Source: an uncultured Lachnospiraceae bacterium
GTDB taxonomy: Bacteria; Bacillota; Clostridia; Lachnospirales; Lachnospiraceae
Length of the DNA: 64,000 bases
Assembly: GCA_934432595.1 (NCBI GenBank)
Contig: CAKRYR010000006.1
Location: 1-64,000 of the forward strand
Reading direction: 5' to 3'
This document shows positions 26,826 to 35,546 of this stretch, one piece after another. Under the pieces are notes generated by a model. The model was not told the origin of the DNA. It saw only the letters and a program-made list of their open reading frames with translations, and did no database searches. The translations under genes were made by a program, and so were the position numbers. Within the stretch, counting starts at the first letter, position 1; the number at the start of each line of letters is the position of its first letter.

Positions 26826-27701
26826 ATGGAACAAAGAAGATATGAATTAAATAAAGAATTGGCTCAAATGCTTAAAGGTGGAGTTATTATGGATGTTACT
26901 ACTCCAGAGCAAGCTAGAATAGCAGAGGAAGCAGGAGCATGTGCAGTAATGGCACTTGAAAGAATTCCTGCAGATATAAGAGCTGCTGGTGGTGTATCAA
27001 GAATGAGTGATCCAAAAATGATACAAGGAATTCAAGAGACTGTTTCCATACCAGTTATGGCAAAATGTCGTATAGGTCATTTTGTAGAAGCTCAATTATT
27101 AGAGGCAATAGAAATTGATTATATAGATGAGAGTGAAGTTTTATCACCTGCAGATGATGTTTATCATATTGATAAGACTAAGTTTAAGGTTCCTTTTGTA
27201 TGTGGTGCTAAGGATTTAGGAGAAGCTTTAAGAAGAATAAATGAAGGTGCATCTATGATTAGAACTAAGGGTGAACCAGGAACAGGAGATGTTGTTCAAG
27301 CAGTACGTCATATGAGAATGATGAATAGGGAAATAGCAAGAATTTCATCTATGAGAGAAGATGAATTATTTGATATAGCAAAACAATTACAAGTACCTTA
27401 TGACTTAGTATTATATGTTCATGAAAATAAGAGACTTCCAGTTGTTAACTTTGCAGCAGGTGGAGTTGCTACTCCAGCAGATGCAGCACTTATGATGCAA
27501 CTTGGAGCAGAGGGTGTATTTGTAGGTTCAGGCATATTTAAGTCAGGTAATCCAGCTAAGAGAGCTAATGCTATAGTTAAAGCTGTTACAAATTACACTG
27601 ATGCTAAGATGATAGCTGAGCTTTCAAAGGATCTTGGAGAAGCTATGGTTGGAATAAATGAAGATGAGATAGAGTTATTAATGGCAGAAAGAGGAAAATA
27701 A
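26826..27701 (+). CDS. pdxS: Pyridoxal 5'-phosphate synthase subunit PdxS
   Basis: A 291-residue (beta/alpha)8 enzyme that makes PLP from ribose 5-phosphate, glyceraldehyde 3-phosphate and ammonia. The catalytic Lys in PVMAKCRIGHFVEAQ is at about residue 80 and the second Lys, in IRTKGEPGTG, at about 148. Length and sequence are typical. A GGAGG site precedes the ATG. It is followed by pdxT, its glutaminase partner. Confidence 0.98.
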   Translation: MEQRRYELNKELAQMLKGGVIMDVTTPEQARIAEEAGACAVMALERIPADIRAAGGVSRMSDPKMIQGIQETVSIPVMAKCRIGHFVEAQLLEAIEIDYIDESEVLSPADDVYHIDKTKFKVPFVCGAKDLGEALRRINEGASMIRTKGEPGTGDVVQAVRHMRMMNREIARISSMREDELFDIAKQLQVPYDLVLYVHENKRLPVVNFAAGGVATPADAALMMQLGAEGVFVGSGIFKSGNPAKRANAIVKAVTNYTDAKMIAELSKDLGEAMVGINEDEIELLMAERGK

Positions 27702-27738
27702 AATCTATATCAGGTCTTTAATTATACGGAGGTATATT

Positions 27739-28320
27739 ATGGGATTGAATAAAAAAATTAAAGTTGCAGTTTTAGCAGTTCAAGGTGCTTTTATAGAACA
27801 TGAGAAAATGTTAGAAGAACTTGGGGCTGAGTGCATAGAATTAAGAAAAAAAGAAGATTTGGAGCAAGAATATGATGCAATTGTTTTGCCAGGTGGTGAA
27901 AGTACTGTACAGGGAAAACTTTTAAAAGAGTTAGGAATGTTTGATAAAATAAAGAATCAAATAGCTGAAGGAATGCCCGTACTCGCTACTTGTGCTGGCT
28001 TAATATTACTTGCTAAGGAACTTAGTAATGATGCTAAGTCATATTTTAAGACATTACCTGTTAGAGTTAAGCGTAATGCATATGGTAGACAATTGGGGAG
28101 TTTCTTCATAGAAGAAAATATGAAGGGACTAGGAAAGTATCCTATGGAATTTATAAGGGCTCCATATATTGAAAAAGCTAGCGATGATGTAGATGTGCTT
28201 GCAACTGTAGATAATAATATTGTGGCAGTTCAATATTGTAATCAAATAGGATTAGCTTTCCACCCAGAACTTACAAATGATAATCGTATCCACGCTAAAT
28301 TTCTTTCCCTCGTAAAATAA
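27739..28320 (+). CDS. pdxT: PLP synthase glutaminase subunit PdxT
   Basis: A 193-residue class-I glutaminase that feeds ammonia to PdxS. The catalytic Cys is in ATCAGLILLA (about residue 85), and the His-Glu pair in AFHPELTND (about 175 and 177). The oxyanion segment PGGEST lies near 51-56. Cotranscribed with pdxS, 37 bp apart. Confidence 0.98.
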   Translation: MGLNKKIKVAVLAVQGAFIEHEKMLEELGAECIELRKKEDLEQEYDAIVLPGGESTVQGKLLKELGMFDKIKNQIAEGMPVLATCAGLILLAKELSNDAKSYFKTLPVRVKRNAYGRQLGSFFIEENMKGLGKYPMEFIRAPYIEKASDDVDVLATVDNNIVAVQYCNQIGLAFHPELTNDNRIHAKFLSLVK

Positions 28321-28388
28321 ATAAAAAATTACAAAATGTGTAGGTTTTTGGGGAGATTTGCTAATTTATATTGAATGGAATAGAGTTG

Positions 28389-28451
28389 TGTCGAATTTTG
28401 GCGAAAGTCGCGACGAAAAACATTTGCAATAAAAAAAACTTGTGTTATAAT
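28389..28451 (+). promoter_or_regulatory. spo0A promoter region with 0A-like box
   Basis: A sigma-A-type promoter, TTGCAA (28424-28429), 16 bp, TATAAT (28446-28451), lies about 125 bp before spo0A. TGTCGAA at 28389-28395 matches the core of the Spo0A binding box, about 30 bp upstream of the -35, and less perfect TCG-containing variants flank it. Autoregulation by phosphorylated Spo0A is a plausible reading. Confidence 0.55.
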
Positions 28452-28573
28452 TCAATTTGTCGCAATCGTGATAGGTTATGGAAAAGAATGATGAAATATA
28501 GTTTTTCATGAGGCTATTTTAGATGATTGCAAATAACAATATAATTTGGCAGAAAGGAAATGATGGGGAAATT

Positions 28574-29386
28574 ATGGGTAAAATTAAAGTTGTGGTTGCA
28601 GATGATAACGAATTAATGCTCGATATGATTTCAACAATACTAAAGAATGATGATGATATAGAAGTAGTTGCGGAGGTAACTGATGGGGTACATTTATTGT
28701 CGATAATAAAAGATAAGAAACCTGATGTCGTATTGCTTGATTTAGTAATGCCACTTATGGATGGTTTAGGTGTAATGGAGCAAGTTAAAAAAAATGCAGA
28801 TTCATTGGAAAAAATGCCAGCGTTTATAGTTTTAACAGCTGCAAAGCAAGAATCTATTACAGAAAATGCATTTGCACTTGGGGCTAGCTATTATTTACTT
28901 AAACCATTTGATAGTGCAATTTTATTAACTAGGATTAAACAAACCGTTCAAGATATGCAGAATAAGAAATCAGAGAATGGAAATAGTATTGTTTATGAAA
29001 ACAAAAACATGGGAGTTAATAAAAAGGTTAATTTGGAAGCCGACGTAACTAATGTAATACATGAGATAGGAGTACCAGCACATATTAAGGGATATCAATA
29101 TTTAAGGGATGCTATAATGATGTCTGTCAACGATTCAGAGGTTCTTAATTCAATTACAAAAGTATTATATCCAACAATTGCAAAGAAACATAAGACTACA
29201 CCAAGTAGGGTTGAAAGAGCTATTAGACATGCGATAGAAGTTGCGTGGTCAAGAGGAAAAATGGATACAATAGATGAATTATTTGGATATACCGTATCCT
29301 ACGGGAAAGGAAAACCAACTAACTCAGAATTTGTAGCCTTAATTGCAGACAAAATCCGCTTAGAATATAAAGCCCAGGCTATGTAA
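28574..29386 (+). CDS. spo0A: Sporulation master regulator Spo0A
   Basis: A 270-residue response regulator that starts sporulation. The receiver domain (1-120) has the acidic pair Asp10/Asp11, the phospho-acceptor Asp in VVLLDLVMP (about residue 56) and the conserved Lys in LLKPFD (about 110). The C-terminal sigma-interacting, DNA-binding domain carries the hallmark TPSRVERAIRHAIEVAW. The start at 28574 is preferred because GGGGA lies upstream and gives the normal length; the upstream in-frame ATG at 28523 would add 17 unsupported residues. Confidence 0.98.
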   Translation: MGKIKVVVADDNELMLDMISTILKNDDDIEVVAEVTDGVHLLSIIKDKKPDVVLLDLVMPLMDGLGVMEQVKKNADSLEKMPAFIVLTAAKQESITENAFALGASYYLLKPFDSAILLTRIKQTVQDMQNKKSENGNSIVYENKNMGVNKKVNLEADVTNVIHEIGVPAHIKGYQYLRDAIMMSVNDSEVLNSITKVLYPTIAKKHKTTPSRVERAIRHAIEVAWSRGKMDTIDELFGYTVSYGKGKPTNSEFVALIADKIRLEYKAQAM

Positions 29387-29524
29387 AATTTATTGGTATT
29401 ATCTAAAGTGCTGTTGTAATTAAAAAGTAAAAGTTAATACAGTTAGTTATGTAGATTTTATATTTATAAAAAATAGATTGTCCCAGGAAATTGTCCCTAG
29501 AATACCAGAAAACAGAAAAAAGAC

Positions 29525-29553
29525 TTTAAAAATTCTAAGGAATAAGGTATAAT
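29525..29553 (+). promoter_or_regulatory. Probable glgA promoter
   Basis: TTTAAA, 17 bp, TATAAT, ending about 30 bp before the glgA start. The -10 is perfect and the -35 weak. Confidence 0.5.
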
Positions 29554-29585
29554 GTCAAGGTATGTGGTATTTTGGAGGTTAGAAG

Positions 29586-31022
29586 ATGAAAAAGGTTTTA
29601 TTTGTGGCATCAGAATGTGTACCATTTATAAAAACAGGGGGATTAGCTGATGTTATAGGATCTTTGCCAAAGTGTTTTGATAAAAATAAATTTGATGTAA
29701 GAGTAATTATGCCAAAGTATAAAGCAATTCCAGATGAGTATATTGAAAAAATGCAATATATAACTAATTTTCAGATACAATTATCTTGGAGAAGTCAATA
29801 TGTTGGACTATTTAAAATGGAATATAAGGGTATTAAATATTATTTTATAGATAATGAGTATTACTTTGGAGGCTGGACACCTTATGGCAATATAAATGAG
29901 GATATAGAGAAATTTGCATTTTTCTCAAAGGCAGTATTATCTTCCTTACCTACATTGGAATTTAGACCAGATATTATACATTGTCATGATTGGCAAACAG
30001 GACTTATTCCAGTGTTGTTAAAAGAGATTTTTTATAAAAATGATTTTTATAAGGGAATGAAATCGATAATAACTATTCATAATTTGAAATTCCAGGGAAA
30101 ATGGGATGTGGATACAGTAAGGGAATTAACTGGACTTATGCCATACCATTTTACGTCAGATAAACTTGAGGCATATGGAGATGCTAATTATTTAAAAGGC
30201 GGAATAGTTTATGCAGATAAGGTTACAACTGTAAGTGAAAACTATGCAAAAGAGATAAAGATGCCTTTTTATGGTGAAGGTTTAGATGGTGTTATTAGAT
30301 CTAGAGCAGCTGATTTGATAGGAATTGTAAATGGAATAGATTATGATGAATATAATCCTGAGACAGATAAGTTTTTAAAATATAAATTTAATAAAAGGAC
30401 ATTTAGACGTGAAAAAGAAAAGAATAAAGTTCTTTTACAAAGCGAATTGGGCTTAGAAGAAGATCCAAAGAAAATGATGATAGGTATAGTATCAAGGTTA
30501 ACAGATCAAAAAGGTTTGGATTTAGTAGATTACATTATAGAAGAAATATGTGCTGAAAATATTCAATTAGTTGTTGTTGGTACAGGAACTGACAAATATG
30601 AGAATTTGTTTAGACATTTTGCTTGGAAATATCCTCAAAAAGTATCGGCAAATATTTTTTATGCAAATGAATTAGCTCATAAGGTATATGCTTCTGCAGA
30701 TGCGTATTTAATGCCTTCATTATTTGAACCATGTGGGCTTAGTCAATTAATGAGTTTAAGATATGGAACAATTCCTATTGTTCGAGAGACAGGTGGCTTA
30801 AAAGACACAGTTGAACCTTTTAATGAATATGATTCAACTGGAACCGGTTTCTCTTTTGCTAATTATAATGCTCATGAAATGTTTGATACAATTAGATATG
30901 CTGAAAATATATATTATAATAATAAAAGAGAATGGAACAAAATGATAGATAGAGCTATGAGTACAGATTATTCATGGAATCAGTCAGCTATAAAATATGA
31001 ACAATTATATATGTCATTATAA
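29586..31022 (+). CDS. glgA: Glycogen synthase (ADP-glucose type)
   Basis: A 478-residue GT5 glycosyltransferase that extends alpha-1,4-glucan. The N-terminal substrate loop PFIKTGGLADVIG is at about residues 13-25; the C-terminal GT-B half carries GIVSRLTDQKGLD and LMPSLFEPCGLSQL. Length is normal for bacterial GlgA. TGGAGG precedes the ATG. It stands alone without other glg genes, between spo0A and coat genes, so a role in storage during sporulation is possible but not shown. Confidence 0.96.
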   Translation: MKKVLFVASECVPFIKTGGLADVIGSLPKCFDKNKFDVRVIMPKYKAIPDEYIEKMQYITNFQIQLSWRSQYVGLFKMEYKGIKYYFIDNEYYFGGWTPYGNINEDIEKFAFFSKAVLSSLPTLEFRPDIIHCHDWQTGLIPVLLKEIFYKNDFYKGMKSIITIHNLKFQGKWDVDTVRELTGLMPYHFTSDKLEAYGDANYLKGGIVYADKVTTVSENYAKEIKMPFYGEGLDGVIRSRAADLIGIVNGIDYDEYNPETDKFLKYKFNKRTFRREKEKNKVLLQSELGLEEDPKKMMIGIVSRLTDQKGLDLVDYIIEEICAENIQLVVVGTGTDKYENLFRHFAWKYPQKVSANIFYANELAHKVYASADAYLMPSLFEPCGLSQLMSLRYGTIPIVRETGGLKDTVEPFNEYDSTGTGFSFANYNAHEMFDTIRYAENIYYNNKREWNKMIDRAMSTDYSWNQSAIKYEQLYMSL

Positions 31023-31032
31023 AAAGAAAATG

Positions 31033-31058
31033 AGTCGCAATAAAGCGACTTTTTTTCT
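31033..31058 (+). terminator. Rho-independent terminator of glgA
   Basis: AGTCGC, a 6-nt loop, GCGACT, then a run of seven T residues. Confidence 0.9.
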
Positions 31059-31220
31059 TTTCATAGGAAATTGTGCTACATTTCTAAGCCCCTCGCTTTG
31101 AAAAAATGATTTTAAATGGACTTATCATAGTAACAATAAACAATATTTTTTGAATAAAAAACATAAAATTGATAATACTATATTAAGAATTAAATTTTTA
31201 ATAAAAAATGGAGGTAAAGT

Positions 31221-31403
31221 ATGTCACAAGTATCAGAATTAGAGTTACAAAATATTAGACATTTAGTATTGAATTCAGATATGGATATTGAAAAGTATAC
31301 ATCATATTCTGAGTCAGCAACTTCAGTAGATGTGAAAGAATTCTTTAAAAAATCAGTAGATTCAGCAATGAAGAATAAACAAGAACTTATGAAATTTCTT
31401 TAA
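31221..31403 (+). CDS. Small CotF-like spore coat protein
   Basis: A 60-residue helical protein: ELELQNIRHLVLNSDMDIEK followed by a second helix ending NKQELMKFL. This two-helix pattern, with a histidine in an IRHL segment, resembles short clostridial CotF-type coat proteins that lack a catalytic motif. TGGAGG precedes the ATG. It is followed 50 bp later by a CotF-domain gene, which supports a joint role in the spore coat. Confidence 0.65.
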   Translation: MSQVSELELQNIRHLVLNSDMDIEKYTSYSESATSVDVKEFFKKSVDSAMKNKQELMKFL

Positions 31404-31456
31404 TATGATTAATTGTTTTTAACATGATAATTATTTATTAAATATGGAGGTATATT

Positions 31457-31732
31457 ATGGAAGAAAAGGCAATGGTTTCAGATGCATTATTTTCAATTAA
31501 TGCATGTTTAGCATCATTTGGTTCAATGATACCACAAACTGAGAATTTGGAATTAAGAAAAAGTCTACAACAGATGAGAAATAGTACAGAACAAAGTCAA
31601 TTGGAATTATATAATTTAGCAAGAAGTAAAAAATATTATGTTCCTGCAAAACATGCACCAGAAAATGAGGTTGTTGAGATGAAAACAACTCTTGAAAATA
31701 TGAAATGTGAAAAATGTAGAACTACATTATAG
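31457..31732 (+). CDS. CotF-family spore coat protein
   Basis: A 91-residue protein. Residues 1-65 (MVSDALFSINACLASFGSMI, then ELRKSLQQMRNSTEQSQLELYN, then RSKKYYVPA) match the Coat_F family fold of a helical, ferritin-like pair ending in an aromatic segment. The C-terminus carries CEKC, which could bind metal or crosslink in the coat. TGGAGG precedes the ATG. It is probably cotranscribed with the small gene just upstream and made in the mother cell. Confidence 0.8.
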   Translation: MEEKAMVSDALFSINACLASFGSMIPQTENLELRKSLQQMRNSTEQSQLELYNLARSKKYYVPAKHAPENEVVEMKTTLENMKCEKCRTTL

Positions 31733-31740
31733 TTTAAGGA

Positions 31741-31770
31741 ATGCTCTGCAAGTAAAGCAGAGTATTTCTT
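31741..31770 (+). terminator. Terminator after the coat genes
   Basis: ATGCTCTGC, a 7-nt loop, GCAGAGTAT (9 bp with one G-T pair), then TTCTT. Confidence 0.75.
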
Positions 31771-31793
31771 ATTTAAAGGGAATAGAACAGAAT

Positions 31794-31856
31794 AGCAAAA
31801 GTGGCGCGTTATTAATAGCTATGACTGGAGTAATTGTATACAAGAAGAAAAAGTAA
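31794..31856 (+). pseudogene. Possible remnant of a C-terminal membrane anchor
   Basis: An open frame without a start codon reads NSKSGALLIAMTGVIVYKKK and a last Lys before TAA, that is, a hydrophobic helix plus basic tail as at the C-terminus of anchored surface proteins. No LPXTG is visible, and the frame has no ribosome site. It may be a decayed gene end, or chance. Confidence 0.25.
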
Positions 31857-31915
31857 GATAATATGTGAATATTATATAATAAAATGGGTAAAATATAATA
31901 TAAGATAATGTAGAT

Positions 31916-31950
31916 AACACAAGGACTTTTACTAAAAAGGCCCTTGTGTT
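31916..31950 (+). terminator. Hairpin upstream of gap
   Basis: AACACAAGG and CCTTGTGTT form a perfect 9-bp outer stem; inside, CTTTT pairs with AAAAG after a one-base bulge on each side. No clean T-run follows, so it is either a weak terminator or an insulating structure before the gap promoter. Confidence 0.5.
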
Positions 31951-31970
31951 AAAATTTGTTAAAATAGTGC

Positions 31971-31999
31971 TTGCCTTTTTAGGTTAAAAAGGTTAGAAT
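31971..31999 (+). promoter_or_regulatory. gap promoter
   Basis: TTGCCT, 17 bp, TAGAAT, about 190 bp upstream of gap. The long leader that follows contains the palindrome GATTATTATAATC (32080-32092) and CACG-TAAT-CGTG (32132-32143). Two TTGTTAAAA segments, at about 31956 and 32036, resemble Rex half-sites. Regulator identity is not established. Confidence 0.5.
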
Positions 32000-32196
32000 G
32001 TAATAGGATTGAAGAAAATTACAATAATTGAAAAATTGTTAAAACTTTATCATATCCATATTTATGGCGTAATAGCGGCGATTATTATAATCTAGTATAG
32101 ATTGCTAATAGTTGCTTTAGTGTGACTTTAGCACGTAATCGTGTCAGCATTATCATATATATTTATTTATTTTATAACATTAGGAGGAAATTAATT

Positions 32197-33210
32197 ATGG
32201 CAGTAAAGGTAGCTATTAATGGATTTGGACGTATTGGACGTCTTGCATTTAGACAAATGTTTGGAGCAGAAGGTTATGAAATCGTTGCAATTAACGATTT
32301 AACTAACCCAGCTATGTTAGCTCATTTGTTAAAATATGACTCAGCTCAAGGTAGATATGATGGACATACTGTAGAAGCAGGAGAAGATTCAATCACTGTT
32401 GATGGTAAGAACATCAAGATTTATGCAAAGGCTAATGCAGCAGAACTTCCTTGGGGAGAAATAGGTGTAGATGTAGTACTTGAGTGTACTGGATTCTACT
32501 GCTCAAAAGAAAAATCACAAGCTCATATAGATGCAGGCGCTAAGAAAGTTGTTATTTCAGCACCAGCAGGTAATGATCTTAAGACAATCGTTTTCAGCGT
32601 AAACGAGAATATATTAACAAAAGAAGACAATATTATATCAGCAGCATCATGTACAACTAACTGCTTAGCTCCAATGGCTAAAGCACTTAATGATTATGCA
32701 CCAATTCAATCAGGTATCATGTCAACTATCCATGCTTACACTGGAGATCAAATGATTCTTGATGGACCACATAGAAAAGGTGATTTAAGAAGAGCTCGTG
32801 CAGGTGCAGTTAACATCGTTCCTAACTCAACAGGAGCAGCTAAAGCAATCGGATTAGTTATACCAGAATTAAATGGTAAGTTAATCGGATCAGCTCAAAG
32901 AGTTCCAGTTCCAACTGGTTCAACTACTATCTTAACAGCAGTTGTTAAAGGTAAAGATGTTACAGTTGAAGGAATTAATGCAGCTATGAAGGCAGCTTCT
33001 TCAGATTCATTTGGATATAACACAGATCCTATTGTATCTTCAGATATCGTAGGAATTACTTATGGATCATTATTTGATGCAACTCAAACAATGGTATCAA
33101 AGATTTCTGATGATTTATATGAAGTACAAGTTGTTTCATGGTATGATAATGAAAATTCATACACTAGCCAAATGGTTAGAACTATCAAATACTTTGCTGA
33201 ATTAGCATAG
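32197..33210 (+). CDS. gap: Glyceraldehyde-3-phosphate dehydrogenase, type I
   Basis: A 337-residue NAD-linked glycolytic enzyme. It begins AVKVAINGFGRIGRLAFRQM; the catalytic motif ASCTTNCLAP has Cys at about residue 152, with the partner His at about 179. The ATG at 32197 follows AGGAGG; the open frame extends 25 codons further upstream without a ribosome site and is not coding. It heads the gap-pgk-tpiA-gpmI series. Codon use is less AT-biased than in neighbours, as expected for a highly expressed gene. Confidence 0.98.
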   Translation: MAVKVAINGFGRIGRLAFRQMFGAEGYEIVAINDLTNPAMLAHLLKYDSAQGRYDGHTVEAGEDSITVDGKNIKIYAKANAAELPWGEIGVDVVLECTGFYCSKEKSQAHIDAGAKKVVISAPAGNDLKTIVFSVNENILTKEDNIISAASCTTNCLAPMAKALNDYAPIQSGIMSTIHAYTGDQMILDGPHRKGDLRRARAGAVNIVPNSTGAAKAIGLVIPELNGKLIGSAQRVPVPTGSTTILTAVVKGKDVTVEGINAAMKAASSDSFGYNTDPIVSSDIVGITYGSLFDATQTMVSKISDDLYEVQVVSWYDNENSYTSQMVRTIKYFAELA

Positions 33211-33316
33211 TTATAGCTTGATATTTTTTATGAATTTAGAAAATTTATTTTAAATTTAAAGAAATTCTAGCAAGTAATAGTTAATCAACAGGATTAAGTG
33301 TATTAGATAGAATGAT

Positions 33317-33373
33317 AAAGAACCCAGATCTTTAGTTTGAATAAATCGATACATAAGGTCAGGGTTCTTTTTA
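33317..33373 (+). terminator. Terminator between gap and pgk
   Basis: AAAGAACCC pairs with GGGTTCTTT; an inner GATC/GGTC pairing extends the stem, and a T-run follows. It probably makes gap transcription partly independent of pgk. Confidence 0.8.
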
Positions 33374-33411
33374 TTAAATATAGACTATTAATAGTAGAAA
33401 GGAGCATTCTA

Positions 33412-34608
33412 ATGCTAAATAAAAAATCAGTAGATGATATTAATGTAAAAGGAAAAAGAGTATTAGTTAGATGTGATTTTAATGTTCCATTACAAGATGG
33501 AAAGATTACAGATGAGAACCGTTTGGTTGCAGCTTTACCAACTATTAAGAAATTAATAAATGATGGTGGAAAGATTATTCTTTGTTCACATTTGGGTAAA
33601 CCAAAGGGAGAACCAAAGCCAGAATTATCACTTGCACCAGTTGCAGTTAGATTATCAGAATTATTAGGACAAGAAGTTAAGTTCGCAGCAGATGCTAATG
33701 TAGTAGGAGAAAATGCTAAGGCAGCAGTTGCGGCTATGAATGATGGAGATGTTATTTTACTTGAAAATACACGTTATCGTATAGAGGAGACTAAGAATAG
33801 TGAAGAATTTAGTAAAGAATTAGCAAGTCTTTGTGACGTATTTGTTAATGATGCATTTGGTACAGCTCATAGAGCACATTGTTCAAATGTTGGTGTTACT
33901 AAATTTGTGGATACTGCAGTTGTTGGATATTTGATGCAAAAAGAGATTGATTTCTTAGGAAATGCTGTTAATAATCCAGTTAGACCATTCGTAGCAATAC
34001 TTGGTGGAGCAAAGGTTTCATCTAAGATTTCAGTTATTGAGAACTTATTGGATAAAGTAGATACTTTGATAATAGGTGGTGGAATGGCATATACATTTAT
34101 GGCAGGTCTTGGTGGTAAAGTAGGTGTTTCTCTACTTGAAGAAGATTATAAAGAGTATGCTGTTAATATGATGAAGAAAGCAGAAGAAAAAGGAGTTAAA
34201 TTATTAATTCCTGTTGATACAGTAATAGCTGATGATTTCAGTAACGATGCTAATACACAAGTTGTTAATCGTGGTGAAATTCCTGATAAATGGGAAGGTC
34301 TAGATATAGGACCAAAGACAAGAGAATTATTTGCAGATGCTATAGCTGGAGCAAAAACAGTTGTATGGAATGGACCAATGGGTGCATTCGAAATGCCTAA
34401 GTTTGCTGAAGGAACTGTAGCAATTGCTAAGGCAATGGCAGATTTAAATGATGCTACTACTATTATCGGTGGTGGAGATTCTGCAGCAGCTGTTAACCAA
34501 CTTGGATTTGGAGACAAGATGACTCATATTTCTACAGGTGGTGGAGCTTCACTTGAATTTTTAGAAGGTAAAGAACTTCCAGGTGTTGCAGCAGCTAATG
34601 ATAAATAG
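33412..34608 (+). CDS. pgk: Phosphoglycerate kinase
   Basis: A 398-residue glycolytic kinase that transfers phosphate from 1,3-bisphosphoglycerate to ADP. The N-terminal substrate motif KRVLVRCDFNVPLQDGKITD and the C-terminal nucleotide loop GGGDSAAAVNQLG are both present; length is standard. The ATG at 33412 follows AAAGGAG by 7 nt; the 25 upstream in-frame codons overlap the terminator and are not coding. Confidence 0.98.
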   Translation: MLNKKSVDDINVKGKRVLVRCDFNVPLQDGKITDENRLVAALPTIKKLINDGGKIILCSHLGKPKGEPKPELSLAPVAVRLSELLGQEVKFAADANVVGENAKAAVAAMNDGDVILLENTRYRIEETKNSEEFSKELASLCDVFVNDAFGTAHRAHCSNVGVTKFVDTAVVGYLMQKEIDFLGNAVNNPVRPFVAILGGAKVSSKISVIENLLDKVDTLIIGGGMAYTFMAGLGGKVGVSLLEEDYKEYAVNMMKKAEEKGVKLLIPVDTVIADDFSNDANTQVVNRGEIPDKWEGLDIGPKTRELFADAIAGAKTVVWNGPMGAFEMPKFAEGTVAIAKAMADLNDATTIIGGGDSAAAVNQLGFGDKMTHISTGGGASLEFLEGKELPGVAAANDK

Positions 34609-34621
34609 GTAAAGATATAAA

Positions 34622-34655
34622 ATCAAGTTTGTGCATTTCGATGCACAAACTTGAT
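34622..34655 (+). other. Intergenic hairpin with TTCG tetraloop
   Basis: ATCAAGTTTGTGCAT, the loop TTCG, and the perfect complement: a 15-bp stem closed by an exceptionally stable tetraloop. No T-run follows; it ends 18 nt before the tpiA ribosome site. mRNA processing or stabilisation between pgk and tpiA is more likely than termination. Confidence 0.75.
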
Positions 34656-34683
34656 ATATGTTAAGAGAAAATGGAGGAATAAT

Positions 34684-35433
34684 ATGCGTAAGAAAATTAT
34701 AGCAGGTAACTGGAAAATGAATAAAACTCCAAGTGAGACAGTTACTTTAATCAATGAATTAAAACCTCTAGTTGTTAATGAAGATGTAGATGTAGTATTC
34801 TGCGTACCAGCAATTTCATTAACTACAGCAATTGAAGCTACTAAAGGTACTAATATAGAGATAGGTGCAGAGAATATGTACTTTGAAGAAAGTGGAGCTT
34901 TCACAGGAGAAATCGCACCAAATATGTTAACAGATATAGGTGTTAAATATGTAATAATTGGTCATTCTGAGAGAAGAGAATACTTTGCAGAGACAGACGA
35001 AACTGTTAATAAGAAAGTTCTTAAAGCTTTCGAGCATGGTATTACACCAATTATTTGTTGTGGAGAGTCACTAACTCAAAGAGAACAAGGAGTTACAATT
35101 GACTTTATTCGTCAACAAATTAAAGTAGCATTTTTAAATGTTACAGCTGATCAAGCTAAAAAAGCTGTTATAGCTTATGAGCCAATCTGGGCAATAGGAA
35201 CTGGTAAGGTCGCTACAACTGCTCAAGCACAAGAAGTATGTAAGGCGATTCGTGATTGTATATCAGAAATATATGATACAGATACAGCTGAAGCTATTCG
35301 TATTCAATATGGTGGAAGCGTTTCAGCAGCAAGTGCACCTGAATTATTCGCACAACCAGATATAGATGGTGGATTAGTTGGTGGAGCTTCATTGAAACCA
35401 GACTTTGGTAAAATTGTTAACTATAACAAATAA
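34684..35433 (+). CDS. tpiA: Triosephosphate isomerase
   Basis: A 249-residue TIM barrel that interconverts dihydroxyacetone phosphate and glyceraldehyde 3-phosphate. The opening RKKIIAGNWKMNKT holds the catalytic Lys; IIGHSERREYF holds the His, and AYEPIWAIGTGK the catalytic Glu with its loop. Length is normal. The ATG at 34684 follows GGAGG; the upstream in-frame ATG lies in the hairpin spacer and is rejected. Confidence 0.98.
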   Translation: MRKKIIAGNWKMNKTPSETVTLINELKPLVVNEDVDVVFCVPAISLTTAIEATKGTNIEIGAENMYFEESGAFTGEIAPNMLTDIGVKYVIIGHSERREYFAETDETVNKKVLKAFEHGITPIICCGESLTQREQGVTIDFIRQQIKVAFLNVTADQAKKAVIAYEPIWAIGTGKVATTAQAQEVCKAIRDCISEIYDTDTAEAIRIQYGGSVSAASAPELFAQPDIDGGLVGGASLKPDFGKIVNYNK

Positions 35434-35478
35434 GAAAGTATTATTTGACATATAATATAGGATAAATTTATTTCTTTA

Positions 35479-35510
35479 AAATAAGGTTTCGCAAAAGCGA
35501 AACCTTATTT
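35479..35510 (+). terminator. Terminator after tpiA
   Basis: AAATAAGGTTTCGC, the loop AAAA, and the perfect complement (14 bp), ending TTATTT. Confidence 0.85.
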
Positions 35511-35546
35511 AGAGTTATTTTTATAAATATTAAAAAAGCAATAATT

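Noticed and set aside
32101..32196. CIRCE-like or coding sequence just before gap
   Set aside because: TTAGCAC and GTGTCAGCA are present but do not form the TTAGCACTC-N9-GAGTGCTAA operator, and the extended reading frame has no ribosome site before 32197.
34146..34517. 123-residue minus-strand ORF within pgk
   Set aside because: Shadow of the conserved, moderately GC-richer pgk sequence; no start signals.
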